DNA of 64,000 bases from Flavobacterium sp. MC2016-06 (GTDB taxonomy: Bacteria > Bacteroidota > Bacteroidia > Flavobacteriales > Flavobacteriaceae). The stretch spans positions 14,235-78,234 of the forward strand of contig NZ_WMID02000026.1 of assembly GCF_009711165.2 (NCBI RefSeq). The letters are read 5' to 3'. Within the stretch, counting starts at the first letter, position 1. Each line of letters starts with the position of its first letter. Shown here in pieces: positions 45,242 through 54,211 of this stretch. The translations under genes and the position numbers were made by a program. The notes below the pieces were generated by a model. The model saw only the letters and a list, made by a program, of their open reading frames with translations. It was not told the DNA's origin and ran no database searches.

Positions 45242-46975
45242 TTAAAAATGATTACTAGAAGCATACATCGCCAAATAAGTTCCCACAAATCCTCCAGCTT
45301 CTTTCGTACTCAAAATAACGCCATCAATATCTTTTGCTAATAAAATCCACTCTCCTTTTGAACTCGTTTTATAATAAAAATCATAAAAACGTGCTCTTCC
45401 TTCTATCTTCAAATACAACTCTTTTGCTTTTGAATTGATTTCACTTTTTGCAATAATCTCCGATTTTCCGTTATCATTTTTAATTGCTGCTTTTTCTAAA
45501 AAAACTTCTTGTTTATTATTCGCATTTAAACGCTTTCCAATCAATAAAAAATGTTTTTCATTTTGAAAAGCAACTAAACCTGCAGCTTGCAAAGTATCTG
45601 TCGTTGTGAATTCTAATTTTGTCGAAGCTTCAAATTTTAAATGCTGTTGTCTTCTTCCAATAAAAGAAAAATTAGTTTCAGTATGAATTGATTCTTTTCT
45701 GGCTTTTATAGCTAGTTTTCCTCCTTTTAAATCATACCATTTTTCAAGTGGCGTTCTAATAAAACTCCATTTTAAATCTAATTTATCAGAAGTAAAATCA
45801 TCATGCGAAGTAAAATTTCCGCTTAATGGTTCTGTTTTTTCTTTTGATAATGGCAAATTTGGTCTTTTATTTATCATCGGAATTGGTTGATTTCCTCCAA
45901 CAATTTCCGGCCAGTTGTTTTTCCATTCCACAGGCATCATAAAAGTTTCTCTTCCTGTATTGTACAAATCCATTCCGTAAGGTCGGCATCCTAAAAAAAC
46001 CGTCCACCAATCGCCGTTCGGCAATTCAACAAAATCAGCATGACCCGTTGTAGAAACTTCATTTTTACGATTCGGATCTAAGTTTTTCTGCGTCATTATT
46101 GGGTTATTCGCATAACTTTCATAAGGTCCAAAAATGTTTTTACTTCTAAAAACAACTTCAGAATGATTAAATCCTGTTCCGCCCTGCGCGCAAATTAAAT
46201 AATAATATCCTGCTTTTTTAATAACATGCGGGCCTTCAATCCAAACTGGTTTTATTGCCATATCGGTTCCTCCGTTAATCACCAATTTTGCTTCGCCAAC
46301 CGTTTTTTTATTCGCTACATCATATTCAAACATATAAATAGCTCTGTGCCCGTCGTGAACCGAAACATTATTTGGCGGTGGCCCGTTGTGCGTGATATAC
46401 GCTTTACCGTCTTCATCAAAAAACAAATCAGGATCAATGCCTTTTACATTTGGAAGCGCAATTGGATTTGACCAAGGTCCCGCAGGATTTTTGGCCGTAA
46501 CAATAAAATTACCAACGCCGCTAACATTCGTACAGATTACATAAAAAATTCCTTTATGGTATCGAATCGTTGGTGCAAACATACCTCTAGACAAACTAGA
46601 ATTATTAAAATCTCCTTGTTCAGGGCGTGTTATTGCATTTCCAATCTGTTTCCAGTTTACTAAATCTGTACTTTCAGAAATAGGCAATCCTGGGAAATAA
46701 CAAAAGGATGAATTCACCAAATAAAACTTATCTCCAACCCTGCAAATACTCGGATCTGGATAAAATCCTGCTAAAATCGGATTGTAATATTCGCTGTCAG
46801 ATTTCGATACATTCACGTAAGCATCATCTTTTCCTTTGTAATCAAACCAATCAAAAGAAGCATAATTTGATTTTGCAATCGGTTGTTTTTTTTGAGAAAT
46901 AATTTTACACGGAAGAGTTGCAATAATCAATACAATTAAAGCACTTTTAAGATTTATTTTTGCTGTTTCGAACAT
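45242..46975 (-). CDS. GH43 beta-xylosidase with C-terminal concanavalin-like domain
   Basis: A 577-residue exported enzyme with an N-terminal hydrophobic signal (LIVLIIATLPCKI). The five-bladed propeller carries the three catalytic acids: the Asp in ILAGFYPDPSICRVG, the Asp in GIDPDLFFDEDG and the Glu in VWIEGPHVIKKAGYYYLICA. The last 190 or so residues form the beta-sandwich typical of GH43 beta-xylosidases (WSFIRTPLEKWYDLKGGKLA). It likely removes xylose or arabinose from xylo-oligosaccharides in the periplasm. It is 21 bases after the second GH43 gene. An exact CAATCGGTTG lies inside the N-terminal codons (46876-46885). Confidence 0.92.
   Translation of the reverse strand: MFETAKINLKSALIVLIIATLPCKIISQKKQPIAKSNYASFDWFDYKGKDDAYVNVSKSDSEYYNPILAGFYPDPSICRVGDKFYLVNSSFCYFPGLPISESTDLVNWKQIGNAITRPEQGDFNNSSLSRGMFAPTIRYHKGIFYVICTNVSGVGNFIVTAKNPAGPWSNPIALPNVKGIDPDLFFDEDGKAYITHNGPPPNNVSVHDGHRAIYMFEYDVANKKTVGEAKLVINGGTDMAIKPVWIEGPHVIKKAGYYYLICAQGGTGFNHSEVVFRSKNIFGPYESYANNPIMTQKNLDPNRKNEVSTTGHADFVELPNGDWWTVFLGCRPYGMDLYNTGRETFMMPVEWKNNWPEIVGGNQPIPMINKRPNLPLSKEKTEPLSGNFTSHDDFTSDKLDLKWSFIRTPLEKWYDLKGGKLAIKARKESIHTETNFSFIGRRQQHLKFEASTKLEFTTTDTLQAAGLVAFQNEKHFLLIGKRLNANNKQEVFLEKAAIKNDNGKSEIIAKSEINSKAKELYLKIEGRARFYDFYYKTSSKGEWILLAKDIDGVILSTKEAGGFVGTYLAMYASSNHF
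46876..46885. promoter_or_regulatory. CAATCGGTTG site O6, intragenic
   Basis: A full match to the operator 10-mer about 90-100 bases inside the GH43 gene. The flanks (TTTGCAATCGGTTGTTTTTT) are like those of the intergenic sites. It may be chance or a roadblock site. Confidence 0.35.
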
Positions 46976-46996
46976 ATTTTTTATCTCGATTTAAAA

Positions 46997-48022
46997 CTAA
47001 TCCTCTTTTCCGTAAGGATCAATCGTTACAATTGAGCCATCTTCAAGATAATCTATTTTGGTAACTTTCATACTTCTTAAATGTGTTACTCCTTTTGATA
47101 AACTTGAGTCGTGGTAAAATAAATACCAATCGTTATCGACTTTACAAATAGAATGATGTGAAGTCCAGCCCACAACAGGATTTAAAATTCTGCCTTGATA
47201 AACAAACGGCCCGTACGGATTATCGCCAATCGCGTAACAAATAAAATGCGTATCGCCTGTAGAGTACGAGAAATAATATTTTTCGTTGTATTTATGAACC
47301 CAAGAAGCTTCAAAAAAACGACGATTATTATCACCTGCTAATAAAACATTTCCATTTTCGTCCAAGATTTTAATTTCTTTTGGTTCTTCGTCAAACTCCA
47401 GCATATTAGCTGTCAATCTAGCTGCAATTGGTCCTAAAGCTTGCTCTTTTCCAGAAGGTTCTTCGTGATCAACATTGTATTTATTGTTTCTATAATTTTG
47501 AAGCTGACCGCCCCAAATTCCTCCAAAATAAATATAATATTTTCCATCTTCGTCTTCAAAAACAGCTGGATCAATACTATAACTTCCTTTAATCGCTTCT
47601 GGCTCTGACTTAAAAGGTCCAACTGGAGAATCGCTTACTGCAACTCCAATTTGGAAAATTCCGTCTGGACGTTTAGCTGGAAAATACAAATAATACTTTC
47701 CGTTTTTGTGTGCAGCATCTGGCGCCCACATTTGTTTCTCGGCCCAAGCAACTTCATCTACATGTAAAGCAACTCCGTTATCTACAGCTTTAGAATCGAT
47801 AGTTTCCATCGAAAAAACGTGATAATCTTCCATTCCGAAATGATCGCCATTATCGTTAAATGGAATTCCTGCATCAACATCATGTGAAGGATAAATATAG
47901 ATTTTACCGTTGAATACATGTGCCGACGGATCTGCTGTATAAATGTGAGATACTAAAGGCTGTGAAATCGCTGCTTTATTAATCTGTTCAAAATTAATTT
48001 GTTCAATACTATCTTCCGGCAT
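46997..48022 (-). CDS. GH43 glycosidase, likely cytoplasmic xylosidase or arabinofuranosidase
   Basis: A 341-residue single-domain GH43 without a signal peptide. The catalytic acids are visible: the Asp in YTADPSAHVFNGKIYIY, the Asp in SYSIDPAVFEDEDGKYYIY, and the Glu in NNRRFFEASWVHKYNEKYYF. Lacking a leader, it probably splits imported xylobiose and other short oligosaccharides inside the cell, next to the symporter encoded 29 bases upstream. The substrate choice between xyloside and arabinofuranoside is not decided. Confidence 0.9.
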   Translation of the reverse strand: MPEDSIEQINFEQINKAAISQPLVSHIYTADPSAHVFNGKIYIYPSHDVDAGIPFNDNGDHFGMEDYHVFSMETIDSKAVDNGVALHVDEVAWAEKQMWAPDAAHKNGKYYLYFPAKRPDGIFQIGVAVSDSPVGPFKSEPEAIKGSYSIDPAVFEDEDGKYYIYFGGIWGGQLQNYRNNKYNVDHEEPSGKEQALGPIAARLTANMLEFDEEPKEIKILDENGNVLLAGDNNRRFFEASWVHKYNEKYYFSYSTGDTHFICYAIGDNPYGPFVYQGRILNPVVGWTSHHSICKVDNDWYLFYHDSSLSKGVTHLRSMKVTKIDYLEDGSIVTIDPYGKED

Positions 48023-48051
48023 ACTGCTATTTTTATGTTTTTAATTAATTT

Positions 48052-49485
48052 TTAATTTCTTCTTTCTTTCAAGTCTGATTCAATCTGAACCTCCATTTTT
48101 TTATCAATTTTATAGAAACACAACAAGCCGCATCCTACTAAAAATGGAATGGAAGGAAAAACACTCACTAATAATTTGATTCCGTTTATGGCTGTATCGG
48201 TTTGAACTGCCGAATTTGGTACATAATCAAAAGATCCTAAAAGCAAAGTTGTTAAGGAACCTCCAATACTTAAACCTGCTTTTAAACCTACCATCATGGC
48301 TGAAAATATAATGGCTGTCGCGCGACGGTTATTCAACCATTCTGAATAATCGGCAACATCTGCAATCATCGCCCAAAGAATTGGAATTGTGATTCCGTAG
48401 AAAAATCCGTGTAAAATTTGAGAGATAAATATCATCGGAATATCTCCTGCTGGAAAAAAATAAAAGGCCAGAATAAATAAAGTCGAAATGAACAAGAATG
48501 TTCCAAAGACGTTTCTTTTTCCGTATTTATCGGCTAAATTTTTAGACAATGTAATTCCGACAATCATAAAAATAATCCCGCCCGCATTAAATAGTCCGAA
48601 ACCTGCCGCAACGGGATCATTCCCAAAATGATTCAATCCAATACTTGATAATGTATCTAATATCGGCTGAATAAAAAGTGCTAATTCTTCTTTATTAACG
48701 TAATTTTCAAAATAATACACATAAGAACCACCTTTCATTGCCAAGGTAATAAACACCAAAGTTGTCAACGAAAGCATGATTAGCCAAGGTTTATTTTTTA
48801 CTAAATCGCTTAAATCTTCTTTGATGCTTGATTTTTGTTCTGGTTTTGGAATAATACGCTCTTTTGTAGTCAAAAAAGTGATTAAAAGCATTATCGTTCC
48901 TACGATTGCTAAAACTGTCATTACTTTTTCGATACCAACCGCTTTGTCTCCGTTTCCTGCACTTTTAATGATTCCAAGCATAAAAACCTGAACGAAAAAC
49001 TGTGCAAACATAACTGCCACAAAACGGTAAGAAGACATACTGTTTCTTTCTTTCATGTCGCCCGTAATTACACCGCTTAGAGCAGAATACGGTAAATTGT
49101 TACTTGCGTAAAACAATAGTAAAAATGTATAGGTTATTACCGCATAAATTACTTTTCCGTGGTACGAGAAATTAGGTGTTGAAAAAGCTAATAATGCCAC
49201 GCATCCTAAAGGGATTGCGGTTACTAAAATCCAAGGTCTAAATTTTCCCCATTTTGTGCTTGTTCTGTCTGCTAACACTCCGATAATTGGATTAAAAATA
49301 AAAGCAGCGATTAATCCGACTATTAACATGATTATAGAAGAATCTGTAGGCGATAATCCGTAAATGTCAGTATAAAAATAAGCCAGATACGTCATCAAAG
49401 TCTGGAAAACTAAATTGGCAGCCAAGTCGCCTAAGCTATAACCGATTTTTTCTTTGATGGATAATTTTTGGGAAATTTGATTCAT
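48052..49485 (-). CDS. GPH-family (MFS) sugar:cation symporter
   Basis: A 477-residue inner-membrane protein with about 12 hydrophobic segments. The GPH start (LSIKEKIGYSLGDLAANLVF) and the signature loop NPIIGVLADRTSTKWGKFRPW are typical of the glycoside-pentoside-hexuronide symporters (XylP, XynT, YicJ type). It heads the symporter-GH43-GH43 operon and would import xylo-oligosaccharides or xylosides. Two CAATCGGTTG operators lie 215-305 bases upstream, around a TAAATTTG box. Confidence 0.93.
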   Translation of the reverse strand: MNQISQKLSIKEKIGYSLGDLAANLVFQTLMTYLAYFYTDIYGLSPTDSSIIMLIVGLIAAFIFNPIIGVLADRTSTKWGKFRPWILVTAIPLGCVALLAFSTPNFSYHGKVIYAVITYTFLLLFYASNNLPYSALSGVITGDMKERNSMSSYRFVAVMFAQFFVQVFMLGIIKSAGNGDKAVGIEKVMTVLAIVGTIMLLITFLTTKERIIPKPEQKSSIKEDLSDLVKNKPWLIMLSLTTLVFITLAMKGGSYVYYFENYVNKEELALFIQPILDTLSSIGLNHFGNDPVAAGFGLFNAGGIIFMIVGITLSKNLADKYGKRNVFGTFLFISTLFILAFYFFPAGDIPMIFISQILHGFFYGITIPILWAMIADVADYSEWLNNRRATAIIFSAMMVGLKAGLSIGGSLTTLLLGSFDYVPNSAVQTDTAINGIKLLVSVFPSIPFLVGCGLLCFYKIDKKMEVQIESDLKERRN

Positions 49486-49577
49486 TTGGTTGGTAAGGTT
49501 AGTTTTTGTTTATGTAAGCAAAAGTGGTTTTTATTTTTATAATTCTATTTATTCTTTTTTCAATTTTATCGCAATCT

Positions 49578-49665
49578 TGTCATTGCGAGGAACGAAGCAA
49601 CCTCACTTGTTAGGTCAAACTTTGTAGCTCATTGTTAGTGTGATTGCTTCGTTCCTCGCAATGAC
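49578..49665. repeat. Intergenic inverted repeat family A, copy 3
   Basis: TGTCATTGCGAGGAACGAAG with its mirror arm, about 88 bases, close in sequence to copies 1 and 2. Confidence 0.85.
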
Positions 49666-49700
49666 CAAATCGCTAAAAATCAATCTCATTTTATTTTAAA

Positions 49701-49710
49701 CAATCGGTTG
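49701..49710. promoter_or_regulatory. CAATCGGTTG operator O3 (symporter, proximal)
   Basis: Exact operator 10-mer on the plus strand, about 30 bases downstream of the TAAATTTG box at 49747-49740. Confidence 0.6.
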
Positions 49711-49778
49711 TGTAAAATTATACAAAAAAACATATTATGCAAATTTAGATTACTTTATTTCAAGAATATATTTAAAAA

Positions 49779-49788
49779 CAACCGATTG
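49779..49788. promoter_or_regulatory. CAATCGGTTG operator O4 (symporter, distal)
   Basis: The same 10-mer on the minus strand (plus reads CAACCGATTG), centred 78 bases from O3. The two lie on either side of the TAAATTTG box. Confidence 0.6.
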
Positions 49789-49829
49789 TTGTAAAATATT
49801 TAAAATTTAACTTTTTTAAGGTACATAAA

Positions 49830-50945
49830 TTATTGTTTTACTTCCTTTAACTGCATTACACTGTAATACGCTTTTTTAGGTTTTAGCTTTGTATCAAACA
49901 ATAATGGGTAATTTGTTCTTCCTTTTATCGGCCAATCGTTTAACCAAGATTGCCCGTCATGAACTCCCCAAAAAGTTACGCGGCTTATTTTATCTTTATG
50001 CTTTAAAAATAATTTAAAAATAGACGCATAGCGTTCTGCTAATTTCGTTTGAATAGAATCTGGAAGTGCTTTTGGATAGGGATTCATTTTTGCACTTCCT
50101 TCAAAATTCTGATTAACATCTGCTCCTTTTAAATCCCAAGGATTTGGCAAAACGGTAATGTCTAATTCTGTAAAAGCAACTTTTAATCCCAATGCCGAAT
50201 AAGCCAAAATACTTTTTTCAATTTCTTCTATTGATGGACTTTCTAATCTCCAATGTGCTTGAATACCGACACCGTCAACTTTTCCTCCGGCTGCTCTAAC
50301 TTTTTTGATCAAATTAATAGTTCCTTCTCTTTTTGCTGGTGCTTCGTTATTGTAATCGTTGTAATATAAATCCACTTTTGGATCTGCTTTTGCTGCTAAT
50401 TTAAAAGCATCTGCAAGATAACTTTCGCCAAGCGTATTCAAGAAAATCGATTTTCTTAGTGTTCCATCATCGTTTAAAGCTTCATTGACAACATCCCAAG
50501 AATTAATACTGCCTTTGTATTTAGAAACAATCGTTGTGATGTGATCTTTCATAAACGCTTTCATTTCGGCACTGTCTTTTATTTGTTCCATCCAAGGCGC
50601 GAGCTGGCTGTGCCAAATCAAAGTATGTCCGTGAATAAACATTTTGTTTTTCTTTCCGTATGCTACAAATTTATCACTCAGCGTAAAATCGTATTTGTCT
50701 TTTGCTGGATGTACAAACATCGATTTCATGATGTTTTCTGCCGTTATCGCATTAAATTCTTTATGAATTAAAGAATCTTCTTTGACATTTTTTTCATTAA
50801 TCTGATCTGCGCTTAAAGCAGTTCCGATATAAAAATCGCCTTTGTAACTGTTTTTTAAAGAAGTCGTTTTTTCTGATTTCTGGGCATTACAACTGCCTAG
50901 AATAAAAAGAGATAACAGCGGTAAATAGTGGTTTATTAATTTCAT
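49830..50945 (-). CDS. GH10 endo-1,4-beta-xylanase, compact form
   Basis: A 371-residue lipoprotein (lipobox FILGSCNAQ) that is a plain GH10 barrel without insert. HGHTLIWHSQLAPWM is conserved. The acid/base is in SWDVVNEALNDDGTLR and the nucleophile in VAFTELDITVLP. The downstream WGVHDGQSWLND motif completes the GH10 pattern. With the larger surface enzyme at 30560 this makes two endo-xylanases; this one probably cuts imported oligosaccharides in the periplasm. That division of labour is inference. Confidence 0.95.
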   Translation of the reverse strand: MKLINHYLPLLSLFILGSCNAQKSEKTTSLKNSYKGDFYIGTALSADQINEKNVKEDSLIHKEFNAITAENIMKSMFVHPAKDKYDFTLSDKFVAYGKKNKMFIHGHTLIWHSQLAPWMEQIKDSAEMKAFMKDHITTIVSKYKGSINSWDVVNEALNDDGTLRKSIFLNTLGESYLADAFKLAAKADPKVDLYYNDYNNEAPAKREGTINLIKKVRAAGGKVDGVGIQAHWRLESPSIEEIEKSILAYSALGLKVAFTELDITVLPNPWDLKGADVNQNFEGSAKMNPYPKALPDSIQTKLAERYASIFKLFLKHKDKISRVTFWGVHDGQSWLNDWPIKGRTNYPLLFDTKLKPKKAYYSVMQLKEVKQ

Positions 50946-50991
50946 TTTTTATTGTTGTTTGGTTGATAGTTATTGCTTTATAGTGTGTTTT

Positions 50992-51024
50992 AACTTTGTC
51001 AAAGTTTAAAACTTTGACAAAGTT
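50992..51024. repeat. Palindrome family C, copy 6
   Basis: The 33-base palindrome with half AACTTTGTCAAAGTT lies between the GH10 and GH115 genes (106-base gap). Confidence 0.9.
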
Positions 51025-51051
51025 TTGCGCATGCTGAATCAACTTCATGCA

Positions 51052-53928
51052 TTATTCTTTCCTAAAACTCTCCAGCGGTCCTAAATACGAATCTCTTAAT
51101 TCGCCAGTTTCTGTTTCTATTACAATTTTTTGAAGCACTAATGCCGGATCGACAGCAAAGATTTTCAAAACGTGATTCCCCGATTTTTCGATAGAATGAG
51201 TTGACGTTATAATTTTGATATTATCTGAAACTGCTTTACTCCAACTCGCTTCAGAACTATCAGCATTTAAATTCATTATTTGCGGTTTTTCAGAATCGAA
51301 AGCAATACCATATTTTAAACCGTCTCCAGTTGTAAAATTAATGGTAGGCGAAAAATAAGCGTGAACTTTTACTGTTCCGGTGCTGAAAAAATGAATGTTA
51401 TATTCTAATCTTGGCGAAGCTTCGGTAACTTCAATTCTTTTTATATTTGAAGGTTTTAATGTTACACCAGATTCCGTCTTTCCAATATTTGGAATTGTTG
51501 TCCATTGAAATGAATTTCCATTTAATGCTTTTGAATAATTTGCTGCTTCGATTGAAATATAACCGTCATTCTCAACAAAACCTTGAATTTCATTCAAATC
51601 GGCATTATTGATATTTACCGAAACTTCAAATTCTTTTTTATTGACTACAATTATAAACTGAGTTTTAGTAATTTCTTTTGGTGCTTTTTTCCAATCTATA
51701 GCAACTGTAATTCTTTCTTCTTTTTTAATTTTTCCTTTAGTTTTCGAAAATATAATCCAATCGTTATCAGACTTTATTTTAAAAGAAAAAGCCTTTATTC
51801 CTAGATTGAGTAAATCGACATAAGATGCTTTATTTTCAAAAGAACTAAACATTGGCAGAACAATCTTTCTAGTACTATTTGGTCTATAAATATTTTCAGT
51901 GTTTTCAACAGTTATTTTAGGATCTGTGCCTTTATATGAAAAAGTAATTGCTGTTTGTGGAATTACATTTGTTTTAGGTTCCTGCCAATTGGTATATCCA
52001 ATGTGCGTCTGAGCCATCATATGATTCCATTTTCCGCCAGCTAATTTAGTGTGGTAATAATTGGTAAGCAGACTGTCTTTTACAAATAAGTCTTTTACTA
52101 TTTTAGTATATTGGTTTCCAGCAATTCTTCCTTGGTCTACATACAACTCATTTTTTGCCGTTGCAGCATAAAGCTCATTTAAGTTTGAACTTGCTAAAAC
52201 TGGATATAAAACCAATTGATAAAAAGCATCTTTATATTCTGGTTTTAATTTTTCATTAATTGAATTGGCTTTGTCTACGAGTTTTTTATAATCGGCAATA
52301 ACACGATCTGATTCGTTATAATTAACAATGCTGTATGTTTTTGCGTCTAATAATTCTGGTTTTCTTCGCGCGTTGTATTTGCTGTATAATTTTATTAATT
52401 GCCCAATTTCTGATGCGTATTCACTTCCGAAATTTTGTTCCGCCCATTGCGTATAATATTGGTCTAAATTTCCTGCATTGAATTTTTCTGGATTCCACGC
52501 CATGTCTAAGAAAAACTCCGTTGGAAATTCCATTGGTTTTATATCGCCGACATTTACAATCCATATTTTATCGACTCCATGCTGATACGCCAAATCCATT
52601 TGTTCCCAAGTTCGCTCGATTTGGTTGGTGTTTATCCATTTGTAATTTCTTGGTCCGCCAACATAATCGTAATGATAATAAATACCATAACCGCCTTTTC
52701 TTGGTTTTGCGTCTAATTCTGGTAATTTTCTAATATTTCCCCAATTGTCATCACATAATAAAAGTGTTATATCGTCAGGAACCCGCATTCCTTTGTCATA
52801 ATAGTCTTGAACTTCTTTGTAAAGCGCCCACATTTGCGGTGTTTCTTCAATTGGTTTTTTCGTTACTTCTTTTATAATATCGCGTTGTGTTTTTACAATA
52901 TTTTCCAGAAGATCAATTGCGGTTCCCTGCGTCATAGGTTCGTCGCCATCTCCACGCATTCCTACGGTTACAATAGTTTCTTTATTGCCCATTCTTTCAA
53001 TTCCTTCTTTCCAAAAAGACTTTAAATTTTCTGAATTAGTGCTGAAATCCCATTTTCCTTTATCGGCTTTTGCCCATTCGGCGTGCGCTCTCGCCAGCGG
53101 TTCGTGATGAGAAGTTCCCATAACAATTCCGTATTCGTCTGCTAAAACTGCATTTTGGGGATCATCCACATAAAACATTCTTCCCCACATCGAAGGCCAC
53201 AAATAATTGCCTTTCATTCTTAAGATTAACTCAAAAACTTTGTCGTAAAATTGAGCGTTAAAACCTCCGTATTTTTCAAATGCCCAGCCCGATAAAGCCG
53301 GCGCTTCGTCATTGATAAAAATTCCTCTGTATTTTACTTTTGGTTCTCCGTTAGAATGAATCCCTGGTAAAACATGCAGTTCTGACTGTTTTTTCACAGG
53401 AACATCTGCCCAGAAATACCAAGGCGAAACTCCAATTTGACTAGACAAATCGTAGATTCCGTAAATCGTTCCTCTTTTGTCTGAACCTGCAATTACTAAG
53501 GCTTTTTTGACTCCATAAAACGGATTTTCGACAATCTGGGTTGTAAATTTTTCCCATTTTCCACGAAGCTGATTAGCATCAATTTTTCCTTCTTTTGCTA
53601 ATTGATCTATAATTTCGCTTTTTCCAAGTGTACCAATAATGACAACAAAGTCCTCTGCTTCTGCTATTCTATTGATCTTTTGCAACTGTAAATCTGAAAC
53701 TCGAAAAATATCATTTTCTAAGTCTTGTGCAACTTTTTTAACTCCAGAAAAATCATTTTGACTGACTAAAATTGCAGCCGTTATTCCTTTTGAAACTAAA
53801 GGGAAATTTTTGGCGGAAGCTGCATTTACTACATATTTCTCTCCATTTATGGCATAAGTTTGCATGCTTATTCCGAAGAAGAAAAGCACTAACATTTTTA
53901 GATTAAATTGAGATTTTATGTTGTTCAT
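51052..53928 (-). CDS. GH115 xylan alpha-1,2-glucuronidase
   Basis: A 958-residue exported enzyme with a signal peptide (MLVLFFFGISMQTYA). The N-domain has the GIYDLSSQIGVSPWYFWADV motif. The catalytic barrel carries the GH115 hallmarks (FINDEAPALSGWAFEKYGG, MKGNYLWPSMWG, GIVMGTSHHEPLARAHAEW, LLLCDDNWGNIRKLP). A long C-terminal beta-rich region follows. The family removes 4-O-methylglucuronate from inside and end positions of xylan, unlike GH67, which acts at chain ends. Both are present here, which fits full use of glucuronoxylan. Confidence 0.95.
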   Translation of the reverse strand: MNNIKSQFNLKMLVLFFFGISMQTYAINGEKYVVNAASAKNFPLVSKGITAAILVSQNDFSGVKKVAQDLENDIFRVSDLQLQKINRIAEAEDFVVIIGTLGKSEIIDQLAKEGKIDANQLRGKWEKFTTQIVENPFYGVKKALVIAGSDKRGTIYGIYDLSSQIGVSPWYFWADVPVKKQSELHVLPGIHSNGEPKVKYRGIFINDEAPALSGWAFEKYGGFNAQFYDKVFELILRMKGNYLWPSMWGRMFYVDDPQNAVLADEYGIVMGTSHHEPLARAHAEWAKADKGKWDFSTNSENLKSFWKEGIERMGNKETIVTVGMRGDGDEPMTQGTAIDLLENIVKTQRDIIKEVTKKPIEETPQMWALYKEVQDYYDKGMRVPDDITLLLCDDNWGNIRKLPELDAKPRKGGYGIYYHYDYVGGPRNYKWINTNQIERTWEQMDLAYQHGVDKIWIVNVGDIKPMEFPTEFFLDMAWNPEKFNAGNLDQYYTQWAEQNFGSEYASEIGQLIKLYSKYNARRKPELLDAKTYSIVNYNESDRVIADYKKLVDKANSINEKLKPEYKDAFYQLVLYPVLASSNLNELYAATAKNELYVDQGRIAGNQYTKIVKDLFVKDSLLTNYYHTKLAGGKWNHMMAQTHIGYTNWQEPKTNVIPQTAITFSYKGTDPKITVENTENIYRPNSTRKIVLPMFSSFENKASYVDLLNLGIKAFSFKIKSDNDWIIFSKTKGKIKKEERITVAIDWKKAPKEITKTQFIIVVNKKEFEVSVNINNADLNEIQGFVENDGYISIEAANYSKALNGNSFQWTTIPNIGKTESGVTLKPSNIKRIEVTEASPRLEYNIHFFSTGTVKVHAYFSPTINFTTGDGLKYGIAFDSEKPQIMNLNADSSEASWSKAVSDNIKIITSTHSIEKSGNHVLKIFAVDPALVLQKIVIETETGELRDSYLGPLESFRKE

Positions 53929-54211
53929 GTTTTTATTTTTAACACATTAGTCTTTCGTTGTCGTGACCTACAGGTTTTAAAAACCTGTTAGGTCTTTTTT
54001 AAGGTTTTCCTCTCCATCTCGGGTCTAATCTTTCAAATCATTTCCTCTTGTTTTGTCATTTCGACGTAAGGAGAAATCTTCACAAGTAGCTCCGCAACGA
54101 AAATCCAATCTTTGTAGAGTTTCTCATGGAGATTTCTCGTTCCTTGAAATGACAAACAGAACGGCTATAGAATACCTAACAGGTTTTGGAAACCTGTTAG
54201 GATAATAATCA
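53929..54211. repeat. Gap with palindrome D copies 3 and 4 around a family B element
   Basis: Palindrome D at 53965-53994 (GACCTACAGGTTTTAAAAAC type, followed by a T-run) and at 54175-54201 bracket a degenerate family B element (54052-54156). The 283-base gap between the uxuA and GH115 genes has no gene. Confidence 0.8.

Larger units (their letters stand above)
49486..49829. other. Regulatory gap before the symporter gene
   Basis: This 344-base gap holds a family A element (49578-49665), two operators and a -7-like TAAATTTG on the minus strand (49747-49740). No gene is seen. If the promoter is right, the family A hairpin would be transcribed as part of the leader. Confidence 0.5.

Noticed and set aside
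45020..45340. 106-codon frame in the GH43-regulator gap
   Set aside because: It is built across palindrome C and family B repeat DNA and runs into the GH43 gene antisense; there is no recognisable domain.
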